Shown here piece by piece: positions 48,135-56,934 of a stretch of DNA of 64,000 bases; the stretch's first letter is position 1; each line of letters begins with the position of its first letter. The notes under the pieces were generated by a model. It was not told the origin of the DNA, made no database searches, and saw nothing but the letters and a program-made list of their open reading frames with translations. Position numbers and translations under genes: made by a program. Source of the DNA: Granulicella sp. 5B5. GTDB lineage: Bacteria > Acidobacteriota > Terriglobia > Terriglobales > Acidobacteriaceae. The stretch is from the NCBI RefSeq assembly GCF_014083945.1, contig NZ_CP046444.1, positions 372,001 through 436,000 on the forward strand, in the 5' to 3' direction.

Positions 48135-48433
48135 ATGACCGACTTCATATCGAGCTTTGGACTTCATGGGCTTCCCTCCTACGCAGCTATGCGGCTGCGC
48201 ATGGGTTGAATGCGAAGGAACATGCGGTGGTTGAGGTGAGTTCGGAGGAGATTACGCTACGGGTTGGCAGCCGGTGGATGCGGTTTACGGCGGATCAGGT
48301 TGAGCGCAGCGACGGTGGCACGGTTTCTTTTGCGTTGAATGAGGATGGCACGGTCTCGGTGGGTGGAGCGCCTGCGGAGGAGATGGATATGGCCGCGGAG
48401 CGGTTTGCGCGTGAGATGCTGCATGGCGGTTAG
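48131..48433 (+). CDS. Small soluble protein inside the nuo operon
   Basis: The 100-residue acidic protein contains IELWTSWASLLRSYAAAHGL, then a compact beta region (EITLRVGSRWMRFTADQVER) and MDMAAERFAREML. It has no signal peptide or membrane helix. It starts inside the stop of the previous ORF. From memory, similar small proteins sit between nuoD and nuoE in other Acidobacteriaceae, which would fit an accessory or assembly role; this is unverified. Confidence 0.7.
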   Translation: MNDRLHIELWTSWASLLRSYAAAHGLNAKEHAVVEVSSEEITLRVGSRWMRFTADQVERSDGGTVSFALNEDGTVSVGGAPAEEMDMAAERFAREMLHGG

Positions 48434-48568
48434 AAGGGCTGGCGCGAACTCCGTCCGTTTTTGTCGGGATTCGTTTTTCGGCCACAGGTTGTGGAGAGCG
48501 TGAGACTTCCACGGCGACACGATAGTAGACTAGTAATCGACGCCTTCTTTTCGAGAACTTAGGACTCT

Positions 48569-49078
48569 ATGAGCAGCATTGCGAACTCGATCTTTACGCC
48601 TGAGACGGCGGCCCGCTTCGATAAGCTGGCCTCGATTTACCCGGTGAAGCGCTCGGCGCTGGTACCGATGCTGTTGTATGCGCAGGACGAGATTGGCTAT
48701 GTCTCGAATGCGGCAGTGGCTGAGATTGCCGAGCGGCTGGACCTGCTGGAGCTGGATGTCCGCAACGTGCTGAGCTACTACTCGATGCTGCGGACCGCCC
48801 CGGTGGGCAAGTACAACGTGCAGGTGTGCACGAACATCAGCTGCATGCTGCGCGGCGGGTTTGAGCTGCTGGACCACTGTAAGAAGACCCTGCATATCGG
48901 ACACAAGGAGACTACCGCGGATGGTCTCTTTTCTTTGGAAGAGGTGGAGTGCATTGGGGCGTGCTGCTGGGCGCCGGCCGTGCAGGTGAACTACGACTTC
49001 CATGAAGACCTGACCCCCGCGAAGATGGATGCGGTGCTCGAAGACTATCGTGCCGGACGCGGAAAGGACGTGAAGTAG
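48569..49078 (+). CDS. nuoE: NADH-quinone oxidoreductase subunit E
   Basis: This 169-residue thioredoxin-like N-module subunit holds the N1a [2Fe-2S] cluster. The four Cys ligands are visible as VCTNISC and ECIGACC. It is preceded by a 135-base gap and ends one base before the nuoF start codon. Confidence 0.96.
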   Translation: MSSIANSIFTPETAARFDKLASIYPVKRSALVPMLLYAQDEIGYVSNAAVAEIAERLDLLELDVRNVLSYYSMLRTAPVGKYNVQVCTNISCMLRGGFELLDHCKKTLHIGHKETTADGLFSLEEVECIGACCWAPAVQVNYDFHEDLTPAKMDAVLEDYRAGRGKDVK

Positions 49079-50413
49079 ATGCCTACCCTGGTTTCGCATC
49101 CGGATGAAGTGAAGGTGGTAAGCCGCAGGTTCGGCATGGGCGCTACCGACATCGACAAGTACGTGGAACTGGACGGCTACAAGGCCGTGCAGATGGCGAT
49201 CGAGCAGGGGCCGGAGTGGATCATCAATACGATGAAGGCCAGCGGATTGCGCGGACGAGGCGGTGCGGGATTCCCGACCGGCATGAAGTGGTCGTTCGTT
49301 CCGAAGGTGAGCGAGAAGCCGAAGTATGTGCTGGTAAACGGTGATGAGAGCGAGCCCGGCACGTGCAAGGACCACGTGATCTTTCTGCACGATCCCCATG
49401 CGGTGATTGAAGGCACGATGATCGCGGGGCTGGCGATTGGTGCGAAGCTTGGGTTCATCTATCTGCGCGGTGAGTATCGCTACCTGCTGAAGATCGTGGA
49501 GAAGGCCGTTGCCGACGCATATGCGAAGGGCTATCTGGGCAAGAACATCTTTGGCAAAGAGGGCGTGGACTTCGACATCATTACGCAGACCGGCGCGGGC
49601 GCGTATGAGGTGGGTGAAGAGAGTGCGCTGATGGAGTCGCTGGAGGGCAAGCGTGGCGTGCCGCGCATCAAGCCGCCGTTCCCTGCCGTGGTGGGGTTGT
49701 ATGGTGGGCCGACGGTGATCAACAATGCCGAAACGATTGCGAATGCTCCGCACATTTTGCTGATGGGCGGCGAGTCATACGCGAAGCTCGGTACGGAGCG
49801 CAACGGTGGGACGCGGCTGTTCGGCATCAGCGGCCATGTGGAGCGGCCGGGCGTGTATGAGCTGCCGATGGGCTACTCGATGCGCAAGGCAATTTACGAA
49901 GTGGCCGGTGGCATCAAGGATGGCAAGAAGCTGAAGGCGGTTGTGCCTGGTGGATCGAGCTGCCCTGTGCTGCGCGCCGATGAGATTGATGTAGGGCTGG
50001 ACTTCGACCAGATGGCGAAGGCTGGAACGATGCTGGGTTCAGGCGGGATCGTGGTGCTCGATGAGTCGGTGAGCATTGTAGAGTTTGCACTGCGGACGAT
50101 CCGGTTCTACCAGCATGAGAGCTGCGGGTGGTGCATCCCGTGCCGTGAAGGAACGGATTGGATCAAGAAGACGCTGACGCGTTTCCATGCAGGTGGCGGC
50201 AATAAGAAGGACATCGACAATATTCAGTATCTGGCTGAGAACATGATGGGGCGCACGTTCTGCCCGCTCGGTGATGCGGCTGCGATGCCGACGCTGGGCT
50301 TCATCAAGAAGTTTCGCTCGGAGTTCGAGGAGTATCTCGAAGGCAAGCGCGTGGAGCATCCGTTGATTCAGATTCAGCCGGTTGGCGAGCCTGAGCTCGC
50401 AGGAGCGCATTAG
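49079..50413 (+). CDS. nuoF: NADH-quinone oxidoreductase subunit F
   Basis: This 444-residue subunit oxidises NADH on FMN and passes electrons to N3. It shows the FMN/NADH loop SGLRGRGGAGFPTGMKW, VNGDESEPGTCKDH, and the [4Fe-4S] ligands ESCGWCIPCREG with the fourth Cys in GRTFCPLGDAA. Confidence 0.97.
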   Translation: MPTLVSHPDEVKVVSRRFGMGATDIDKYVELDGYKAVQMAIEQGPEWIINTMKASGLRGRGGAGFPTGMKWSFVPKVSEKPKYVLVNGDESEPGTCKDHVIFLHDPHAVIEGTMIAGLAIGAKLGFIYLRGEYRYLLKIVEKAVADAYAKGYLGKNIFGKEGVDFDIITQTGAGAYEVGEESALMESLEGKRGVPRIKPPFPAVVGLYGGPTVINNAETIANAPHILLMGGESYAKLGTERNGGTRLFGISGHVERPGVYELPMGYSMRKAIYEVAGGIKDGKKLKAVVPGGSSCPVLRADEIDVGLDFDQMAKAGTMLGSGGIVVLDESVSIVEFALRTIRFYQHESCGWCIPCREGTDWIKKTLTRFHAGGGNKKDIDNIQYLAENMMGRTFCPLGDAAAMPTLGFIKKFRSEFEEYLEGKRVEHPLIQIQPVGEPELAGAH

Positions 50414-50417
50414 GGTT

Positions 50418-52763
50418 ATGGCAGACGTATCGTTCACAGTAGATGGCAAGAAGCTGACCGCACCTGCGGGAACGCTGTTGATTGATGCCTGCAAATCCGC
50501 GGGGATTGAGATTCCGGCGTTCTGTTACTACCCGGGGCTGAGCTTGCAGGCCGCGTGCCGCATGTGCGTGGTGCGGATTGAGAAACAGCCGAAGCTCGCG
50601 ACGGCCTGCACAACGACGGTAGCTGAAGGCATGAACGTAACGACCGAGTCGCCAGAGATTGCGCAGGCGCGCAAGGCGACGCTGCAACTGCTACTCGGGA
50701 ACCATCCGCTGGACTGCCCGGTGTGCGATGCAGGTGGTGAGTGCGAACTGCAGGACATGACGTTCAAGTATGGTGCGGCGGACAGCTTCTACACTGAGCC
50801 GAAGAACCATCGCGAAGAGCAGCAGTGGTCGCCGGTGGTGTACTTCGACCGGCCGCGTTGCATCCTTTGCTATCGCTGTGTACGCATGTGCGGTGAGGGC
50901 ATGGACATCTTTGCGCTGGGCGTGCAGAACCGCGGCAGCAGCAGCGTGATTGCTCCCAACATCCCGGTGAGCGAGTCTCCCAATGGCATGGCTGCGCTGG
51001 ACTGCGAGCAGTGCGGGATGTGCATTGATGCGTGCCCGGTGGGGGCGCTGACCAGTGGCACGTATCGGTACAAGACGCGGCCATGGGAGATGAACCATGT
51101 GGCGACCGTCTGCACGCACTGCGGCGATGGCTGCAAGACGACTCTGGGCGTGCGGTCCGTGAGCGACGGCAGCGAGATTGTACGCGGGGACAACCGCGAC
51201 AAGAGCGGCATGAACGGCGACTTCCTGTGCAACAAGGGGCGGTATGCGTTCGACTTTGCGAACAACATCGAGCGGCTGACGTCTCCGCTAGTTCGCAAGG
51301 ACGGCAAGCTGGTGCCTGTGAGCTGGGAAGAAGCTCTGGGCTTTGCGGGCAAGCGGCTGCGCGAGATCCGCGATGAGAAGGGCGCCAATGCTGTCGGCGT
51401 GATTGGATCGAACCGCACAACGAATGAAGAGAGCTATCTGCTGCAGAAGTTTGCGCGGACAGTGATTGGGACGAACAACATCGACCACCATCGCACGGCT
51501 GACTATGTGACGCTCGCGACCGCGCTGCAGGGCACGACGACCGTAGCAGGTAAGCCACGCTTTGCCTCTCAGCGCTGCGTAGAGAAGTCGCCTGCGATCC
51601 TGCTGGTGGGTGGCGATCCAACGAATGAAGCTCCGTTGACGGCGTGGAATATCCGCACGAATGTTCGCTTGAACAAGGCGCGCGTGTACGTTGCCAACCA
51701 TCGTGATATCAAGCTGAAGCGTCAGGCGAAGGCGTTTACACCGGTTGCTGAGTTCGGGTATGCGGCGTTCATTGACTCGCTGGGCGAGGAGAACGAGTTC
51801 ACCAAGGCGGTGAAGTCCGAAGAGAAGCTGTTGGTCGTTGTCGGCAACGAACTGCGCGGAGGCGAATTGGCCAAGCTGATCGCTGCCCTGCCCCATGCAA
51901 AGTTCGCGCTGCTCGCGGACTATGCGAACTCGCGCGGTGCGGCGGACATGGGCGTACTACCGGATGCCCTTCCGGGATATCAGCCGCTGACTGGCTCTGC
52001 CATCGCCAGTGAGTATACGAGCCCGAGTGAGCCTGGGTTGGATCTGCTGGGCATGTTCGATGCCGCTGCGAATGGCAAGCTGGCCGCGTTGTATGTCGTC
52101 GGTTCCAACCCTGTGAAGCGTTACGGGATCGACGCAACCGCGCTGAAGGACACATTCGTGATTGTGCAAGACATGTTCCTGACCGAGACGGCTATGCTTG
52201 CGGATGTGGTTTTACCGGCGGCTAACCTCTATGAGAAGTCCGGTTCGGTGACAAACAGCTATGGCGATGTGCAGCTTGTGAGCAAAGCTGCCGACAAAGC
52301 CGGCGTCCGTTCTGACTTCGAGATGATTGTGCGGCTAGCTGACAAGTTTGGGCATGAGATCAAGACGCTGGTGCCGTTCGGCAAAGGCCTGCGCGCGGAC
52401 ATGGGCCAAACACGCGGCGCACAGAGCGGAGAGGCCGACCGTCACAGTGTCTGGCTAACAGCCAACAATATGGAGCCAAAGCTCTCGCCGTTCGATCCGT
52501 TCGCAATTCTCGATGAGATTCAGAGGCTGGTTCCGGGCTATGACAAACTGCTGCGGCTGCAGCTACTGAGCGGTAACGATCAGCACATTGCGCCCGCAGG
52601 TTCCGGGCTGGTACAGATCAGCGGCAGCCGTAAGGACCTTGTGCTGCCTGCTGCCGATTCTCTTTTCACTTCCGGCTCACTAACGCGTTACTCCCCAATG
52701 CTGCAAGATGTGCAGCGCCACCAGGCGGATGAAGCCGCCACACCCCTGGCCTCTGCCGACTGA
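50418..52763 (+). CDS. nuoG: NADH-quinone oxidoreductase subunit G
   Basis: The 781-residue N-module subunit carries the electron wire. N-terminal [2Fe-2S] Cys appear in CYYPGLSLQAACRMC, the N5-type motif in DCPVCDAGGEC, N4 in CILCYRCVRMC and CEQCGMCIDACP. A further CTHCGDGC and a distant Cys in GDFLCNKGR form an N7-type site at the start of the molybdopterin-fold domain. The ATG at 50418 is four bases after the nuoF stop; an earlier in-frame start at 50382 lies inside nuoF. Confidence 0.96.
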   Translation: MADVSFTVDGKKLTAPAGTLLIDACKSAGIEIPAFCYYPGLSLQAACRMCVVRIEKQPKLATACTTTVAEGMNVTTESPEIAQARKATLQLLLGNHPLDCPVCDAGGECELQDMTFKYGAADSFYTEPKNHREEQQWSPVVYFDRPRCILCYRCVRMCGEGMDIFALGVQNRGSSSVIAPNIPVSESPNGMAALDCEQCGMCIDACPVGALTSGTYRYKTRPWEMNHVATVCTHCGDGCKTTLGVRSVSDGSEIVRGDNRDKSGMNGDFLCNKGRYAFDFANNIERLTSPLVRKDGKLVPVSWEEALGFAGKRLREIRDEKGANAVGVIGSNRTTNEESYLLQKFARTVIGTNNIDHHRTADYVTLATALQGTTTVAGKPRFASQRCVEKSPAILLVGGDPTNEAPLTAWNIRTNVRLNKARVYVANHRDIKLKRQAKAFTPVAEFGYAAFIDSLGEENEFTKAVKSEEKLLVVVGNELRGGELAKLIAALPHAKFALLADYANSRGAADMGVLPDALPGYQPLTGSAIASEYTSPSEPGLDLLGMFDAAANGKLAALYVVGSNPVKRYGIDATALKDTFVIVQDMFLTETAMLADVVLPAANLYEKSGSVTNSYGDVQLVSKAADKAGVRSDFEMIVRLADKFGHEIKTLVPFGKGLRADMGQTRGAQSGEADRHSVWLTANNMEPKLSPFDPFAILDEIQRLVPGYDKLLRLQLLSGNDQHIAPAGSGLVQISGSRKDLVLPAADSLFTSGSLTRYSPMLQDVQRHQADEAATPLASAD

Positions 52764-52776
52764 GATTGACGACACG

Positions 52777-53841
52777 ATGAAGCTCTCAACTTTTCAAATC
52801 TTCCTGTTGCTCACGGTCGTCAAGATCGCGGTGGTGTTGGTGATCACGCTGACAGCAGTAGCCTATACCGTGCTGCTCGAGCGCAAGGTGCTTGGCCGTA
52901 TGCAGAACCGCTGGGGACCCTCGCGCGTTGGCCCGTTTGGACTTCTGCAACCGCTTGCCGACGGCATCAAGCTCTTCCTCAAGGAAGACCTTATGCCTCT
53001 CGCCGTCGAGCGCCCGCTGTTTGTAGCGGCACCCATCATTGCGTTGACGTGTGCACTGATCTCGATCTCGATGGTGCCGTTCGGCGATAACATTGCACTT
53101 CCGGGAACCAACGTCGATCTCTTTCAGATCGCGAACATCAATGTTGGCCTGCTCATCATCCTCGGCATTACCAGCATCGGCGTTTACGGCATCGCTCTCT
53201 CCGGCTGGAGTTCAAATAACAAGTACTCTCTGTTTGGATCGCTGCGTTCGACCGCGCAAGTGATCAGCTATGAGCTTGCGCTAGGGCTTTCGCTCGTCGG
53301 CGTGGTACTGCGTGCGGGCTCGTTATCGCTTCGGGACATCGTCAATTCGCAAAGCAAGCATGGGCTACTCTCCTGGAATATCTTTGGGGGGCTTCAGATC
53401 GTCGGCTTCTTCGTGTATCTGATGGCTGCTTATGCAGAGACAAACCGTTCGCCGTTCGATCTCCCTGAGGCGGAGAGCGAGCTTGTCGCCGGTTATCACA
53501 CCGAATATTCGTCGATGAAGTTCGCCATGTTCTTCATGGCTGAGTACGCGAACATGATCACGGTGGCCTGTGTAGCGACACTGCTTTTCTTTGGAGGAGC
53601 CGGTTCACCTTTTGGGCACACCTTCGATCATCTTTTTGCCAGCGGTATCCTGCACGCAATCCTGCCTGTTTTCTGGTTTGTGGCTAAGGTATTCGCGTTT
53701 CTGCTGCTCTACATCTGGGTGCGCGCAACATTACCGCGTTTTCGCTACGACCAGCTCATGGGTTTCGGATGGAAGTTTTTGTTACCAGTAGCAATGGCAA
53801 ATATCCTCGCCACCGCACTGGTGCTGGCCTACCGCAGTTGA
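52777..53841 (+). CDS. nuoH: NADH-quinone oxidoreductase subunit H
   Basis: This roughly 354-residue membrane subunit joins the Q-module to the proton pumps. It has VLLERKVLGRMQNRWGPSRV, PFGLLQPLADGIKLFLKED, and AYAETNRSPFDLPEAESELV. The ATG at 52777 begins 13 bases after nuoG stops. Only 72 bases separate it from nuoJ, so the nuoI gene expected here is absent. Confidence 0.96.
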   Translation: MKLSTFQIFLLLTVVKIAVVLVITLTAVAYTVLLERKVLGRMQNRWGPSRVGPFGLLQPLADGIKLFLKEDLMPLAVERPLFVAAPIIALTCALISISMVPFGDNIALPGTNVDLFQIANINVGLLIILGITSIGVYGIALSGWSSNNKYSLFGSLRSTAQVISYELALGLSLVGVVLRAGSLSLRDIVNSQSKHGLLSWNIFGGLQIVGFFVYLMAAYAETNRSPFDLPEAESELVAGYHTEYSSMKFAMFFMAEYANMITVACVATLLFFGGAGSPFGHTFDHLFASGILHAILPVFWFVAKVFAFLLLYIWVRATLPRFRYDQLMGFGWKFLLPVAMANILATALVLAYRS

Positions 53842-53913
53842 ACGGAAGAAACGCATTTACAATCGAGTTACAACGACACGAAAGAAGCGGAAAGACGAGA
53901 GATTGAAGCAACG

Positions 53914-54420
53914 ATGCAAATTGTCCTCTTCACCATCTTCGGATTATTGGCAGTAGCGGCCGCATTGAATATGCTGCTACAGCGCCATCCGATCAACTCG
54001 GCGCTTTCGCTGGTCGTCGTTATGATGTCGCTGGCTGTTCTGTACTGGTCGCTCGGCGCAGAGTTCCTAGCCGCCGCGCAGGTGATCGTGTACGCGGGCG
54101 CCATCATGGTCCTGTTCATCTTTGTGGTGATGCTGCTGAACGCAGGCGAAGAGACCCGAACGCACGGCTCTAAGATCGCTTCGATTGCGGGCTTTCCGGG
54201 GGGAGCAGCAATCTTCTGCCTGCTGAGCTTTGTGTTTCTGAAGTATCGAAGCGTGCTGGGCACGGCGCAGCTGGGTGGCTTGCAGGCCGGCGCGGAGAGC
54301 AACCTGCTCAGGATCGCACACTCGTTGTTTACGACCCTGCTTCTGCCGTTTGAGGTCACCTCCATCCTTATCCTCGTTGCAATCCTCGGCGCTGTTGTGC
54401 TGGCGCGGAAGGAGCTCTAA
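53914..54420 (+). CDS. nuoJ: NADH-quinone oxidoreductase subunit J
   Basis: The 168-residue membrane subunit has five predicted helices and the conserved segment FLAAAQVIVYAGAIMVLFIF. It follows nuoH without nuoI and is four bases ahead of a 37-codon ORF. Confidence 0.93.
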   Translation: MQIVLFTIFGLLAVAAALNMLLQRHPINSALSLVVVMMSLAVLYWSLGAEFLAAAQVIVYAGAIMVLFIFVVMLLNAGEETRTHGSKIASIAGFPGGAAIFCLLSFVFLKYRSVLGTAQLGGLQAGAESNLLRIAHSLFTTLLLPFEVTSILILVAILGAVVLARKEL

Positions 54421-54424
54421 CGTT

Positions 54425-54538
54425 ATGCATTTTCTCCATGACGGCCAGTCACATACCACGCTTGCTTTCGCGCTCGGCGCCGGTACAGCCATTGTGATGA
54501 TCGGCCTTGTTCGCTGGAACAACCGGAGGCAGAGCTAA
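54425..54538 (+). CDS. 37-residue single-helix membrane protein between nuoJ and nuoK
   Basis: The frame encodes a peptide with one probable helix ([20 protein letters not shown]) and a basic end (WNNRRQS). It starts four bases after nuoJ and its TAA shares a base with the nuoK ATG (TAATG), so ribosomes could pass straight through. No known NuoJ or NuoK segment matches it. It may be an extra small subunit or only a coupling leader. Confidence 0.5.
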   Translation: MHFLHDGQSHTTLAFALGAGTAIVMIGLVRWNNRRQS

Positions 54539-54840
54539 TGGTGCCCACAGCGTATTACCTGGTGCTGGGTGCCGTTCTGTTCTGCATCGGCATCGCCTCC
54601 TTCCTGATTCGGCGTAGCGTCATCACGATCTTCATGTCGATCGAGTTGATGCTCAACGCCGTGAACCTGACGTTCGTAGCCTTCGCGCATATGTGGGGGC
54701 AGGTATCGGGACAGATCTTTGTCTTCTTCGTCATGGTGGTTGCCGCGGCTGAGGCCGCTGTAGGTTTGGCCATCATCATCGCGCTCTTCCGTGTGCGGCA
54801 GACGCTCAACGTCGACCAGGTGAACCTGCTCAAGAACTAA
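54538..54840 (+). CDS. nuoK: NADH-quinone oxidoreductase subunit K
   Basis: This 100-residue, three-helix subunit has [20 protein letters not shown] with the conserved membrane Glu, and [20 protein letters not shown] with the second. Both are needed for proton transfer in this MrpC-like subunit. Confidence 0.96.
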   Translation: MVPTAYYLVLGAVLFCIGIASFLIRRSVITIFMSIELMLNAVNLTFVAFAHMWGQVSGQIFVFFVMVVAAAEAAVGLAIIIALFRVRQTLNVDQVNLLKN

Positions 54841-54885
54841 TGAACGATTTCCACGCGGCACTCGCGAGATAGAACTTCAAGACAC

Positions 54886-56916
54886 ATGAACACAAACCTG
54901 CTGTGGCTCATTCCGACTCTTCCCTTCGCCGGCTTCCTGATCAATGGAACGCTGGGCCGCAAGCTGCCGCGCGGTATCGTTGCCGCTGTGGCTCTCCTGT
55001 TTACGGCCGTGCCCGCGTTAATCGTTGCAGATCTTTGGATCTACATGAAGTCGGCCGGCGCGCCGCTGGCGTTGAGCGTGAGAAGCTGCCCGTGGATTGC
55101 TGTATCAGGATTTCATGTTGACTTCGCGTTTGCCGTCGACCACCTGACGTTGATCATGCTTGGAGTGGTTACGGGCGTTGGTTTTCTGATCCATGTGTAC
55201 TCCGCGGGATATATGGCGCATGAAGAGGGATACTGGCGCTTCTTCGCGTATCTGAACCTCTTCATGTTCTTCATGCTTGTGCTTGTGCTCTCTGCTAGCT
55301 TCCTGTTGTTGTTTGTGGGCTGGGAAGGTGTGGGTCTCGCGAGTTATCTGCTGATCGGGTTCTATTTCACGAAGGACTCCGCCGCGAACGCCGGCAAGAA
55401 GGCATTCATCGTCAACCGTATTGGCGACTTCGGGTTTCTGCTCGCGATGTTTCTGATCGTCGCGCACTTTGGGTCACTCGACTTCCATACTGTCTTCGCC
55501 AACGCGTCTACAATCCCAGCACCGATTACAGCGATCTGCCTGTTGCTGGTGCTGGGTGCCACCGGCAAGTCCGCGCAGATTCCGCTGTATGTGTGGTTGC
55601 CCGACGCCATGGAGGGCCCGACTCCTGTGTCGGCCCTGATCCATGCGGCGACGATGGTGACCGCCGGCATTTACATGGTGGCCCGGTGCCACGTGCTGTT
55701 CGATATGTCGCCCACAGCATTGGCGGTTGTTGCATGTATCGGCGCCGCGACGGCATTCTTTGCGGCGACGATCGGGATGGTGCAGCATGACATCAAGCGC
55801 GTGCTCGCCTACTCGACGGTTTCGCAACTCGGCTACATGTTCATGGCCTGTGGCGTTGGCGCTTACTCCGCAGGCATCTTCCACCTGATGACACATGCTT
55901 TCTTCAAGGCGCTGCTCTTCCTTGCGGCCGGGTCCGTGATCCATGCCCTTTCAGGCGAGCAGGACATGCGAAAGATGGGTGGTCTGCGCAAACGGATTCC
56001 AATTACCTTCTGGACGATGACTGCGGGGGTCTTCGCCATCGCCGGTCTGCCACCACTATCGGGCTTCTTTTCCAAGGATGAGATTCTCTTACAGACTTTC
56101 TCGCATGGTGGCAGCCTCTACATCTTCCTTTGGCTGGTCGGCCTGATTACTGCGGGGCTCACCTCGTTTTATATGTTTCGGCTTTGGTTCAAGACCTTCT
56201 TCGGGCCGGAGCACTTTGACGAACATACACATAGTCTTTCTGCGCATGGTGCGACGGTCCACTCCAGCAAGTCCTCCACGCTTACGCTGGAGGCAGAGCC
56301 CGATAACGGCCATGCGTCTCACTCGCAGGGTGTGCATGAGTCTCCGCTCGTGATGACTGTGCCGCTGATGGTTCTTGCGCTGCTGGCAACCATTGGAGGC
56401 ATTGTTGGTGTACCCTCCGCGTTCGGTGGGCACAATGAATTCGAGCATTTCCTAGAACCCGTTTTCGCCTCCGGCAACCTTCCCGTGCACGAAGCGGGCT
56501 CGTCCATGCTTGCCATCAGCCTGGCTATCGTCTCCGTTCTGGTGGCTTTGCTCGGTCTCTATGTCGCGTGGCTGTTGTACTACCGCAAACCCGGACTCAG
56601 CCGGAAGCTTGCAACGTCAAGCGGTGCGGCCAAAGGGCTTTACGCCCTTCTCGATCACAAATACTGGGTCGACGAGATCTATGGCCGAGGTATTGTCGCG
56701 CCACTGCTTGCCTCGTCGCGAGTACTTCTGAATGGTCTTATCGATACTGGAGTTGTCCAGGGTTCAGTCAGTCTGATCGCAGGCACGACGGGGGCGGTGA
56801 GTTCCCTCACCCGCCGCATGCAATCTGGCAACATTCGTTCTTACGCTGGCTGGCTCGCGCTGGGCGCGGCCGCTGTTATCGCTGTAGCCCTTTTTGGCCA
56901 TTACCCTTTGCACTAG
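54886..56916 (+). CDS. nuoL: NADH-quinone oxidoreductase subunit L
   Basis: The 676-residue antiporter-like subunit has the conserved LLLFVGWEGVGLASYLLIGF, LPDAMEGPTPVSALIHAATM and MVQHDIKRVLAYSTVSQLGY segments, with the Lys and Glu of the proton path, and a long C-terminal region that matches the lateral helix of NuoL. A His- and Ser-rich stretch (about residues 440-490) is an insertion of no known role. Confidence 0.96.
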   Translation: MNTNLLWLIPTLPFAGFLINGTLGRKLPRGIVAAVALLFTAVPALIVADLWIYMKSAGAPLALSVRSCPWIAVSGFHVDFAFAVDHLTLIMLGVVTGVGFLIHVYSAGYMAHEEGYWRFFAYLNLFMFFMLVLVLSASFLLLFVGWEGVGLASYLLIGFYFTKDSAANAGKKAFIVNRIGDFGFLLAMFLIVAHFGSLDFHTVFANASTIPAPITAICLLLVLGATGKSAQIPLYVWLPDAMEGPTPVSALIHAATMVTAGIYMVARCHVLFDMSPTALAVVACIGAATAFFAATIGMVQHDIKRVLAYSTVSQLGYMFMACGVGAYSAGIFHLMTHAFFKALLFLAAGSVIHALSGEQDMRKMGGLRKRIPITFWTMTAGVFAIAGLPPLSGFFSKDEILLQTFSHGGSLYIFLWLVGLITAGLTSFYMFRLWFKTFFGPEHFDEHTHSLSAHGATVHSSKSSTLTLEAEPDNGHASHSQGVHESPLVMTVPLMVLALLATIGGIVGVPSAFGGHNEFEHFLEPVFASGNLPVHEAGSSMLAISLAIVSVLVALLGLYVAWLLYYRKPGLSRKLATSSGAAKGLYALLDHKYWVDEIYGRGIVAPLLASSRVLLNGLIDTGVVQGSVSLIAGTTGAVSSLTRRMQSGNIRSYAGWLALGAAAVIAVALFGHYPLH

Positions 56917-56934
56917 AGAGATCGCGTACATCCG

